From contig WAID01000002.1 in the NCBI GenBank assembly GCA_016584495.1, positions 868,001-932,000 of the forward strand: DNA of 64,000 bases, written 5' to 3'. Source of the DNA: Celoporthe dispersa (Eukaryota > Ascomycota > Sordariomycetes > Diaporthales > Cryphonectriaceae). The notes below the pieces were generated by a model. It was not told the origin of the DNA. It ran no database searches and worked only from the letters and a program-made list of their open reading frames with translations. The position numbers and the translations under genes are program-made. Positions 34,101 to 44,849 of the stretch are shown here, piece by piece. Positions within the stretch are counted from its first letter, which is position 1. Every line of letters begins with the position of its first letter.

Positions 34101-36351
34101 GAGAAAGAAGGAAAGGAAAAGTCTTACCCGTATATCCTCCTCACAAAGGCATAGGCGCTTAGGAAACCCACCGTCCCCGTCAGGAGACCATACACCAGGC
34201 AGGCTATGAAGCTGTACGTAAAGAACAGCATCGAGCTGACAAAGCCCGTGATGTGCAGCTTGGCAAAGTAGTACCAGATGCAGTACATGAAGATCCAGAG
34301 CGAGCTGGCGCCCCCGACCAGGAACGACTGCCACCACCACTGGTAGTTCTCGCTGCACAGCTGGATGTAGATGGTCACCACCGTCGTCTCGGCCACCGTC
34401 ACGACCAGGATCAGCGACACCACCGACAGGAACCCAAACACGTAGTAGTAGCCGCTCTTGTCCTGCCACACGGACTGGAACACAAACAGGAGCTCGATGA
34501 AGATGACCGCGAACGGGATCAGGCCCGCCAGCAGCACGGACCGCGTGCGCTTGATGTACCACACCTGCTGCGGGATCTGCCGCGGCGCCAGGCTGGTCTT
34601 GGTCGGGTGCTCCCACACCCCCCGCGCACGTAGCCGTACCGGGACCCCACGTAGACGAGTGGCAGCTGGATGAAGAGCCAGATGAACAGGATGGCGATCA
34701 GCGTGCCGAAGGGGATGGCCGTGCTCGAGGCCTGCGCCCAGACGAACAGGTTCAGGATGAAGATGAGGCCAAAGGCCAGGCCCGGGAAGAGCACGGCCGT
34801 CACCAGGGCGTTCTTGACAAAGTCCTGCCCGCCAAAGGTCCTGTACACCCTGGCCGAGTAGTAGCCCGAGAAGAGGCCCGCAAAGACGAACAGCCCGAAG
34901 CCGAAGCTGATGAAGCCGCCCCGCAGGCTCGGGTTCAGTATGCCCAGCGCGCTCAGGGCCACGAGCCCCACGGCCATGAACAGCAGCTGCATGCCCGACC
35001 CGACCAGGGGCGCCAGGACCAGCCGAACCTGGGCGCCCTGAACACGTCGGCGTGCAGCAGCTTCCAGCCCGTCACGTCCTCCAGCGCCTCGTCGTCCGAG
35101 TGATACCCGTTGTCCGCGTCGTTGTCGGCCTCGCCGCCGGCGCCACCCTGGTCCAGCAGCCCGGGCGCCTTTTCGGATACCACCCGAGGCGCCCGCCTGG
35201 CCTTCAGCTTGCCCTCCTCGACACGGGCCTCCTTGTATGCCTTGATGTCGGTCCGCACGGTCTTGGCGAGGATCATCAGCACGATGCCGGTGAGCAGGCC
35301 GCAGATGATGAAGGAGTTGACGATGGCGAGCCAGTGGATCCGGGAGCCCTCCTCCTGGTTCACAAAGTACAGGTCCCACCTCCTGTCCCACTCGATGGTG
35401 CTGTCCTCGCGGAAGTAGACCGAGTAGGTGAACGGGATGGTCGTCCTCGCGTCGTCGTCCAGGTTCTCCAGGTCGATCTCGGGCTGGTACGAGGACTGCG
35501 ACCAGAGCTCGTGGGCGGCGTCCCGGACCGTCTCGTTGGGCGGCATGTACAGCTCGAACCCCTCCTCGACGCCCTGCAGGTCCGCGGGGCACCCGTCCTT
35601 GTTCCGCCTGTTGGCCGGGCCGATGCTCTTGGGGTAGACCTCAAACCCGACGATGACCTTGTCGCCCCGCCCGCCTGCCCTGCCCGGCGCGTCTCGGTAC
35701 CGGATCACGATGGTGTGGTGGTTGTTGAGGAAGTGGCGCGGCTTGCCGGAGGAGGTGTCGGTAAATCCCAGCTTGAAGCCGGCGGCGTAGTACTTGCGCG
35801 TCTTGTCGACGGTGACGAAGCTCGTGGCGCCGGGCAGGTTGTCCACGATCCACTCGACGACGTAGCCGTCGCGGACGAGGTCCCGCGCCCACTTCATGTC
35901 CTGCCTGTTGATCTCGCGGTTGCACAGCAGGCTGCACTCCTGGTCCTTGAGCATGGCCAGCTCGAGGTCAGATATGACGATGCGGTCGCCGCGGAGGACC
36001 TCGCCCAGGTTGAGCGAGATGCTCTGGCCAGAGAAGAGACCCGCGCCGGGGCGGTGGTGGCCGGTAGGGGGACAGACGAAGGGGAGGTCGTTGTAGGCAT
36101 ACTGTAGCTGCGTGTTGTCCGAGTATGCCTTGTTGACCATCAAGGGGATTGGCTCGTTCTGGTGGTACGACTTGATGGACCATCCTGTGGGGAGGGACAC
36201 ACAACATGTCAGAGAGAGAGTCTGTGTATACAGGTGGGGCCATTGCCATGCGCCCAGACTCACCAGGGATGTAGAATGCCTGCACCTCACACCAGAGGAG
36301 CGCCCAGAGCAGGACAGCAAGCGCGACTGGACTTCTTCTCGTTACTGCCAT
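33941..36351 (-). CDS. Nonaspanin, EMP70/TM9SF family, two frame breaks and a terminal microexon
   Basis: Exons on the minus strand: 36351-36264, 36184-34128 and 33959-33941; introns of 79 and 168 bases. Adding one base near 35021 and one at the C6 run 34618-34623 gives 721 residues, normal for the family. There is a signal peptide (VALAVLLWALLWCEVQA), then a large lumenal domain starting WSIKSYHQNEPIPL. A first membrane helix (WLAIVNSFIICGLLTGIVLMI) is followed by eight more. Conserved segments are LAPLVGSGMQLLFM, PRQIPQQVWY and SFLVGGASSLWIF. The last exon is only 19 bases and supplies GAIKAD, the Lys-x-Asp Golgi-retention tail of nonaspanins. The final intron is filled with a long GA repeat. 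Members work in endosome and Golgi sorting and adhesion (family knowledge). Confidence 0.92.
34015..34097. repeat. Long (GA)n microsatellite within the last nonaspanin intron
   Basis: About 83 bases of nearly pure GA on the plus strand, so CT in the sense of the nonaspanin transcript. It makes up half of the 168-base intron that separates the body of the gene from its 19-base last exon. Confidence 0.95.
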
Positions 36352-38515
36352 CGCGCCGGCGCCGCTCTTCTTTCTTAAATCCCTTCCCTCAGGGCGCGAA
36401 CCTCACAACACCATATACAGGAAAAGATGGACACGACGGCGCAATCCCACGAGGGGGGGGAGGGGGGGAACGAGGTTCGAGAAGGGGAGGAGGAAGAGGA
36501 GGTTGGTCTCAAGGTGATCCGCGGTAGCAATTCGTTTAGTTCGGAGGTAGTAACCGTGAAGAGGCCGTCGCGGCGATGCGCTGTGTCTGTGTGCGTGTGT
36601 GGGAGTCGAGATGGAAATGCAACCACTTCAGGGCGCGTGGCCGAAACAATCGTGGTGCGACGTCAGGAGGTACTATAGATAACGTGGTCTAAAGTCCGAA
36701 GGATGGTGCTCAAGACGAACACTTCGTAGGGCCCAGAGTATGTAGTTCTAGCTGGTGCTTTGCAGGAACAAGGCAGGAATGAAACCGCGGCAAAAGGTGG
36801 CGTTTCCCGGGGCAGGCCCTTTTTTTCCCCTTCCTTTTTGTTCGCGTAGGATGATTGTTATTCACCAAGCGCAGTCTCCCGACAGGCCGGGCAGGCAGAC
36901 AAGACAGGCAAGAGGCGGAAGATGGTAGGAGCAGGAGGCGAGAAGGCGGGTTTTGGATTTGGGGGTTTGCTTGGAAAACGAGCGTAACTGGGCCGGAGAC
37001 CCGATCGACGAGAGTTGGTGGGTTTAACGGGCCGCGCTGCTGATCGGTCGTCGTAGTAAGTAGCTGTGGTAGTGGTCGGCGTCGCAGCAGCAGTAGCGGT
37101 AGAGGTGTATGATATATGAGTAAGAGGAGTTCAGAAGTGCTGACGAGACAAGAACCAGCCCTCCTCCCAAAAAAAAGTCAAGGCGATAGATACGAGGGGG
37201 AAGAAAAGAGCTGCTCAGGGAAAGGCCAGAGAGGGGGCGGGAGAGGCACAGGTCAAGAGTCTCTTGGCACGAAACTAAAAACAGCCCGGGTTGGTTGGGG
37301 TGAGGAGATCAGAGAGGGGACAGACGAAGGTTGTTGGGGAGGATGAGAGTGAGAGAGAGAGAGAGAGAGAGAGGAGGCAAGTGTGGTGGTTGTGGTGTGT
37401 ATTAGGCGAGCATCCAGTACCTAACCCGTGCCAGAGCCCACTAATCCACCCCCATACCCATGCTGATCCCGCTGGCTGGCTGCACCACATGCATTTCCCC
37501 ATTGGCCCACCTTCAGTGGCAGCAGGGGCGGGGACCAGCCTACCGCGACACCTTGCATGAGAGCGTCGCAGCGGTTGGGTGCCATACAGTAAGCTTGTAC
37601 CTTATCAGGCGGAACCCGTCAGAACCTCGTTCCGCCTCTCTGCGCTGTGATAAGTACAACGCTCGTGACCCACTCATATATTGTGGTGGTATTTGCCATA
37701 AGTACTATAAGGACATAATATATCATTCCTCCCCTGGGCCGCTGCTCCCAGGTCTTCCTCTCCTCCTTCTGTCTCTCCCGCCACCCTCTGCTCGGTGTGG
37801 CTACAGCCTGGAACCTGCTGCCTGCTCGGACGGAGAGAGACGGCCTCGAGATTGGGTCCCATCCATGTGTCCATCCGCCCGTCAGGTCAGCCCAGGACCT
37901 CCAGTCGACAGAGGTTAAACCCAATAAAAGGGAAGGGGGAAGAAAGGGGATCCACCCACCCGCATATCTCCACACTTTCATTTCAACTTCCGACAACACA
38001 GCTGACTCTGCATTGCATTAATCAACGTTCGAGATCCCCCCATGGTCAGTCAGGCAGTCAGCGCCGGGGACAAGATGAGCACACGGGTGCAGAGGCTCCG
38101 CAGCCACGGCATGACAACTTAAGTACGTTACCCGTTCCAACCCAGGCAGATTATATAACCTGCGGGACAGCACCGCCAGCTTGGCACAGCAGTGCTGGTG
38201 TTTGGCGCCCGGCCTCTGCCGTGCTTGTGTTCTTGAGAGCATTCGTGTGGGCGTCAAAGCGTGCTGGAGAGGACGTGTGAAGAACTGTAAAGACGAGTGA
38301 TGACCAGCAGGCTGTAGCCGCTTTAAGGTACTGCACCAACACAGCGGACCCGGTTTGACCAAGAAACCCCCCCTGGCAACGGCTCAGCTTCCTCCGATGG
38401 ACCGTATGCTCGAATGATGGATATACACTCTCGCGACACACCAGAGGCAATAATGTGCATCTCATGGCAGATATTTGAAGATGTGTTTATAATACCATAC
38501 TAGTAGTATTCCAGC
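36352..38515. other. Intergenic region between the nonaspanin and the 5S rRNA gene
   Basis: About 2.2 kb. It contains a GA microsatellite at 37351-37373 and purine-rich stretches at about 36450-36505 and 37185-37230. The part near 36352 should hold the nonaspanin promoter. No protein gene could be supported. Confidence 0.5.
37351..37373. repeat. (GA)n microsatellite
   Basis: About eleven GA units in an intergenic region. Confidence 0.85.
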
Positions 38516-38634
38516 ACATACGACCATAGGTAGTGGAGAACTTGGGATCCCGTCTGCTCTCCCCTAAATAAGCCACTAACCGCCGGATTAGTAGTTAAGT
38601 GGGTGACCATTAGCGAATACCCGGTGTTGTATGT
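38516..38634 (+). rRNA. 5S ribosomal RNA gene (dispersed copy)
   Basis: A 119-base stretch from ACATACGACCATAGG to GTGTTGTATGT follows the fungal 5S layout from end to end. Helix I pairs the first and last nine bases (ACATACGAC with GTTGTATGT). Helix II pairs TAGTGG with CCACTA. The GGGATCCCGTCTGCTC loop and the GTGGGTGACCA arm are also present. Compared with the Neurospora 5S RNA as I remember it, several bases differ, but changes in helix II and in the GTGGGTGACC arm are paired: GG to AA on one side, CC to TT on the other. That favours a working gene over a decayed copy. It ends in a run of six T. Single dispersed 5S genes are typical of Pezizomycotina. Confidence 0.87.
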
Positions 38635-38639
38635 TTTTT
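38634..38639 (+). terminator. Pol III T-run terminator of the 5S gene
   Basis: Six T directly after the mature 5S 3' end, the usual RNA polymerase III stop. Confidence 0.8.
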
Positions 38640-39387
38640 GTTTTTTTCCTTCAACTTGATTTTTCTCACTTCTCTCAAGTCTCCTCTCTCCTTCTCTTCG
38701 CTTTCCCATCTTCTTTCCCCCTTTCCTTTTCGTATATGTATGTCCTAAGATTACAACTGAGGTACCTTCTAAATTTCCATACTATACGTATCCTCAACGA
38801 CTTCGCTATAGACAGAAATTGAGCACCGGTGCCGAGCCTGTGTAGAATGCACACCGTTCACAAAAGATGGTCGAAATATACAGCACGATGGGTACATGAA
38901 CATTATAGTTATTGCATCATATATGATACCTCGTATCTCGAGAGCATACTGACTTTACAAAAGCCTCGATATCCTAATCCTTATGCCCGTATAATAAATA
39001 AATACCCCATAGTTATCCCCATACCACTTGAGATGTGAAATAATAATCCAAAAAGAAAAAAAAAGAATAAAGGCTATGCTTTTTCGAAAGTGGCACTATT
39101 AGATGATGACAGCAATCTCATCGCCACAGTCCCGGCCTAGAAATACTTGAGCCAAAAAAAAAGAGAGACAGAGAGAGGGGGGGGGGGGGTGGAAAACGCC
39201 AAAACAACACAACCTGGGTATATGGTTTCTCAAACCGAACACAATCTGGCGTACCCCATTTGCCAATCCCAACAGACACAAAAAGAAAAATACCACCATT
39301 ATTAACCAAGAGATACACTTCTTCTCTCTCTCCCTCGTTCATCCCTCCCCCTCCTCCCTCAAAAAAAAAAAAACAACCTCCTCTTCA
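38640..39387. other. AT-rich intergenic region downstream of the 5S gene
   Basis: About 750 bases, AT-rich in its middle, with A runs near 39056-39066 and a run of about 13 G at 39177-39189. It holds the arrestin-like gene 3' UTR at its right end. No gene was seen. Confidence 0.5.
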
Positions 39388-39825
39388 TCATAATTGTCCA
39401 TACCCCGGCAGCACACTCGTCTCCCGGAACGCCTCCCTCGGCACGCTCACCACCCGAGGCCGCAGAAACTCATCCACCGCCGCATCCTCCAGGGCATCCT
39501 CCCAGCTCGGCAGCGTCTCCTCAGAGCCCGGTGAACCTGCCGCCCGTTCCACGCCGATCTGCACAGGAAGGTCCAGCGACAGCGTGCTCGTGCCACCCGC
39601 GCCGCTGCCGGACTCCACTCGCACAGAGACGTGTAGGGTGTAGACACGGCTCAGGATGCAGCTGTGGAAGCTTGGGGCGAAGGCCTTCCGGGCCGTGGGG
39701 AGATCGGGGATTGGGAGCTGGATGGTGGCGAGGTGATGGACTGGGGGTGCATGGGAGGTGGTCGTTGTCGTCTTCTGCTGGTGGATCAGGCCTGCGAGGG
39801 CACCGGAACGGCGCGTTCGCTGTTG

Positions 39826-39860
<35 letters not shown>

Positions 39861-41056
39861 GATCTTCCTGGTCGTCGTCACCGCCGCACTCAGACGAGGA
39901 TGAGGACGCCGTATTGTGCGCCGAGTCGCTGCCGTAGCCGCTGTCACGACGGGTGTGGTGCGTGTGCCAGGGCCCGATGTACGCAGGCTGTGCGGTGGGC
40001 AGGGCAACCGATGTGGAGTAGAGACCGCGTCGGTCGCTGAGGGCAGTCCTCATCCACTCGTCCATGTTGGGCAGGTTGTTGATGGCAGACGCCGAGTAGT
40101 ATGTGTGTGCGGCAATCTTGGCCGACACGCCCGTGATCTTGGGCGGTTGGACGTCAGCAGCGCCAGCACCAGCAGTGGCGGGCTCGAACCTCAGGTCGAT
40201 CTGGGCCGTGGTTCCGGCCGAGACGCGCCCATCGGGTAGCAGCATGATGGCGCGCGGCTGCTGGCCCGAGACGGTAAGCCTGCCCGTCTTGGAGGACACG
40301 AGGTTCTTGCGCAGGGTTTTTGTCTTGGTCATCTTGTAGAGGTGGTCCTTGGCTGCCACGCTCAGCGGTGCCGCCTCGGAGGAAGAAGGGAGCACCTGGA
40401 TCGCCTTGACGGCCTCCATGATCTTGAGGCGCCGGCCGTGCGGGGAGGAGGCCGTTGCCGGCTGCTGCTCGCTCCAGACGCGGGCCTTGATGGAGTATAA
40501 CACCTCGGCCATGAGAGGGGCGAAGTCGTCCTTCTCCCAGTTGCCGCGCGCCCACGAGCCCATGGAGGGGGGAAGACAGAGGTGGTGGTCCCGGACGTGG
40601 TCCGAGTCGATCTTGTGGTGACAGGCGCTGAGGGTCAAAAACTCGGGCAGGACAAAGGTAAAAGGGACCGTCAGGGAGGTTCCCGCCTCGAGAACCCGAG
40701 GGCTCGGGTATCTCTCCTCGGAGACGGGCATGCGCAGCTTGAGAAAGGTATGGGTGGACTCGTGAGGTGCGCTGTAGCCCTCCGTCCGCGTCCTGGAGCA
40801 GCCGATCAGGACAATGTCGATCGAGTCGAAGGGAGTGTCCCTCTGGACAGTGATGGTGACCTCGCCCTCGACGAGGGAGCCCGAGGTGTACGTCTTGGAC
40901 TTGTAGTGGTGCTTGAGACAGATCTGCACGTCTGGCCTGAGAGCATTTGCTTTTTCTGCCCTGGGCGCCCATCAGCGACGAGGCCTCACTGCGGGCGCTT
41001 GAGGTGCTCGCCCGGCGAGCCGAGTGGGCCCCTCCGAGGATAGCGGCCATAGACAT
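39388..41056 (-). CDS. Alpha-arrestin-like protein with polyQ tract, one frame break
   Basis: Single exon from ATG 41056. One base too many in the A5 run (plus-strand T5 at 40951-40955) separates the N-terminal MGAQGRK from the rest; dropping it gives 555 residues. After a Ser/Ala-rich start, the arrestin N-domain begins QICLKHHYKSKTYTSG and continues VEGEVTITVQRDTPFDSIDIVL. The C-domain follows (LRFEPATAG, KITGVSAKIAAHTYYS). A disordered region (about 340-400) has acidic stretches and a run of nine Gln. The C-terminus ends VLPGYGQL, containing LPxY, a possible binding site for the WW domains of Rsp5-type ubiquitin ligases. Such adaptors bring the ligase to membrane transporters to trigger endocytosis (family knowledge). 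The cargo is unknown. Confidence 0.8.
39829..39856. repeat. (CTG)n trinucleotide repeat encoding polyQ
   Basis: About nine CTG units on the plus strand, read as CAG on the coding minus strand. They give the Gln run of the arrestin-like protein. Confidence 0.9.
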
Positions 41057-44000
41057 GATGAGGAGGGAGTGGAGGACGGGAGGAAATTTATGTCGTGAGT
41101 GAGACCTGCGTCATCAAAGAAGACGGTCAGTCCTTGGCAACAGATCTCCCTTGAGTGGAACTTGAAAATATGTAATGATGTGTGTGGTCTGGGGAGGCGG
41201 AGGCGGAGGAGAAAGAGTATATATTATGTGTAATGTGATCTTTCGAGGTGGGGCAGAGACAAACGGCCCGTAGGATGATGGCACAGCGTTCTAGAAGCGC
41301 TCCGTGATACCATATATGGGTCTGATAGTTCTCATTGTGTAACAAGCGAGCTCGAGAGGGGTGGGCGACCTTCGACTTATATACGAGGAGTGAGCTGTCA
41401 GGAAACAAGGAGGGCCCGCCCCAACCGTACTCTGGCGCGAATGCGCGTGAGAGATGATACGTGAGCAGAAAGAAGAAGGATAGACAGACCAGACAAGACA
41501 AGCGCGCAGTAACGCTGCCGGATTGGAAATAGAAGCGGATTTCAAAGGATCTGAGTCATTCCGAAGTAGGAGAAAGTTGCTAAAGGTAAGGAGAGCCGAG
41601 TAGGCGGTTCGAGGGGTGGGTGAAGGTGTCAGGGATGCGTGCACCTCCGCACTAGAGACCACACAGACAGTACAGTACAAAACATCGATGCTATGGGCAG
41701 CAGAGAGCACGACGGGGTTTGGGGTTCTAGACTAGTTTCGACCCCCAGCGTCATTGTCAACCGAAGGAAGCAAGCAAAAGCACACACACACACACACACC
41801 TATGGTGGGGAATAGTAGAATTAATGCGGTTGACCGTGTGTACTGTTGTATGCACTATGTATAGTGTGTGTGTGTGTGTGGGAGAGAACCAACAAACGAG
41901 AGCTGGGCAAGGACTTACACGGAGACAAGCGGGACACTGATCAGCAGTACATGTATACTGACGTCTGCGCTTATCACCTGTACAGTAAGCAAGACCTGAC
42001 GAGCACAGAGAAGGAGGAGATGATGGGGTAAGGACGTGCTGGACATGATAGGCGGTTGGTTATCCAAACATGGAGGCGGGGAGGAGGTGAGGAGGAGGAG
42101 CGCCGATGATGCAAGAGACGACGCCAGAGAGCGCAAGGACGCCCTGCGGGACGACAAGAAAGGAAAAAGAAAAGCACACTGGCGTAACCCCACAAGCCGC
42201 TTCCCACCCAACGCACCTTCTGGATGCGCATGGGTACCTACACACCGTACCAGGCCGTACTTTTTCTCCCCTGGTTATTAGAAGTCTCATATTTTCTCAT
42301 CCTCCCGAAAGGATTATCATTTTTTTCTCTCCCCCCTTCCCCTTCTCTGTTCGGGTGCCAGTCGACCTCGTGGTCGGGTCAACTTTTCTCTGTCGGGTGG
42401 GGACCTGCAGAGTACAATGTACATACGATCAGTACTCTTGAGTTTCACCACTTGCTACAGTAGTACGAGTTGTAGGTAGCTAATACCCTATCGTCAATAT
42501 TACTAGTTAGTAGGAGAAGCCGATTGTCGAGTTGTTCCCGCGCACGAGCAAGCTCATGCCCAGAGTCACCGGTGGTTGGGTGTAGCTGCGCAGTTGCGCT
42601 GTGCCGTTTGCAGGGCGTAGGACCAACTACTTAAGCACTAGCATCGGCCTCCGATCACGGACATCCTTGACCTGCAGGGCGGGCGTCTACCACCCAAAAC
42701 GCACATTGGACGGATACCATAAGAATGTTCATGCTGTTAATCAGATGCTGGGCCTGAGATGAACGAGAAGTAGCGATTTCCGCATCTAAAACCCAAGATG
42801 CCTCTCTTGGCAGCCGTTCTCAGCAGCACTTCACAGAATCAAAAGGGAGGGGTCGTCAGACAGAGAGTGCCCCACCGGTATCGCATCCATTTCTGGTCCA
42901 TACGGCTTATTACAATGCATGTCTGTACTATGCAGCATGCACACTGTCAGTACGGTCAGAAAATTTATAGCTTGTGGCTTACAGGCCGTCCGTGGTGGAT
43001 ACCGCGTGCCGGCAAAGACCCCATTCTGCTTACGGAAAGCAAAGTACACACACTGCATTAGTGGGTTTTGAAGACGAGATGGCAAGGGCTACATCGTGCA
43101 TGTCAGCTGCCTTTTTTTCCTCTCTTTCTTTTCACTCCTTTTTTCCATCTTTTTCTTGACCCTTCGCAAGCAAGCACAAGCAGGATTGCGGGTCATCCTA
43201 CCATGCGTGCCCGCTCCGCCCATCAATGCCCGTGAAAGGATGAACAGACCTGGAAATATGGGGGGATTGCATGTATACACTGTAGATCCGTGTCGCCGTT
43301 TCATGACAGACATACACCTGCTGATGAAATTTATGATTTCACCACACCATCTTCGCAGAACACCTTGTGTACCACGCAGGTGGTCCATGTCCTCCTCCAT
43401 GAATTGTCTAGACAATAGGATAGGGTGTCATTCCTTTGTCGAATTTTTTTTCCCTCCCTCATGCCAATAGTGCCACAGTTAGCAGGTGGGTCCTGGTGAA
43501 CTTTTTTTCTTTTTTTTCTTTCTCTCCCTCCTCCCCCAGGTCGTGAGAAGCCAAGACATGCGGCTCCTCCTTCCCATAGGGGTCTCCAAGCTGCTGGGTC
43601 CGCGCTACGGTACCCAACGCTAAGCCAGCCCGTTCGAATTAGTCACAACGATACAGCCGAGTCCGCCAGCTGAAACCAGCCGAACGAGATACCATGTACT
43701 ACTACTGAGTACACAGGGAAAGGGGGAAGGCGCGACAGACTTCTACATCCAAGGGCGTCAGCGGGACATCTGGCCAGGCAGGTCTAGTGTCCGGCACGCG
43801 GCGCTGCTTACAAGCGCGGGGCAAAATATAACCCGCGCCAGGTGATCGAGAGAGCGGGTCTCAGAGAAAACGGGGCCACGAGGAGTGTTGTTCGATTCAG
43901 GTGTCTAACATCTGATCGGACTCCCTGGCCATCATCAACTTCATAAGCTCACCGCTATAGATACCACAGGACTACGCGATACACGTCAGCAACGTCCGGA

Positions 44001-44849
44001 TTCTTGTACTAGCTACATAGTGTATAAGTTGGCACCTGAGTTACACGGAGCACGCATCACACTGTTGATTCCCGCTCAAGTTCATCTCGCGAATGTCCTG
44101 CGGGCCAAAGACGGAGGAGTAGCATGGGAGATTTTGCTTACATAGGACCAGATGCACACACCCACCTCAAGGCAATGGTGGGTCTCTGATGACAGCACGT
44201 GGGTGTGCTTTCAGAGGGGGGAGAAGAAAGAAAAAAGGCGGCAGCATTGCTGGGCTCGCGGTACCGAAGTGGCCTGTAACCAATCACCTGGGCGACCATA
44301 CTTCACACATGTAGCGCTTAAGTCAGACCAGGATCTTTCCAAGTAGACAGCTCACACGTCAGGGAGGAGACAAGATGTTTTAATAAATTCAAATTCTCAA
44401 TAAACAGCAGGGGGTATCTACGTACAAATCTAATAAACATACATCCTTGAAAATACACACAACGCCACACACCCTAAACCTAACGCCGAATACAAACACC
44501 AAACATACATACACATACAACATACACATACAGTGTATACACACACACACACACACACCCCAAACATACCTATACGCCAAATCCGAACGATTGACACACA
44601 CATAACACCAAAGTATGCGAGAGCGGGCCCCATTTACGATCTACGTATGCCCCTTGTCATGTGTATGCGTGCATGTAAGTGTGACCTTTTACGAGCCTAG
44701 TCTAATGCTGAAGGAAGAAGAGAAAAAAAAGAAGGCAAAGATTCAGAGAACTTTTCCGCCGACCAAACCCTAAAAGAAATGATGAGATCTACCAGTGAAG
44801 TCATCGCCGTTCTTTATTCAGTAAGCCTCTGTACACAGCAACAAGATGC
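41057..44849. other. Long intergenic region without a recognised gene
   Basis: About 3.8 kb between the arrestin-like start and the URA2 3' end. It contains CA/GT microsatellites at about 41781-41799, 41866-41880 and 44539-44558, and T-rich tracts at about 43445-43452 and 43503-43526. Open frames are short and lack family likeness. A sequence resembling a tRNA B-box (GTTCGATTC, about 43890) has no matching A-box or cloverleaf. Confidence 0.5.
44539..44558. repeat. (CA)n microsatellite
   Basis: About ten AC units in a longer CATA/CACA-rich stretch, intergenic. Confidence 0.9.

Noticed and set aside
35052..36107. 351-residue open frame on the plus strand
   Set aside because: Antisense to the nonaspanin coding region; valine- and glycine-rich shadow frame.
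43885..43900. tRNA B-box-like GTTCGATTC
   Set aside because: No A-box at the right distance and no cloverleaf can be drawn.
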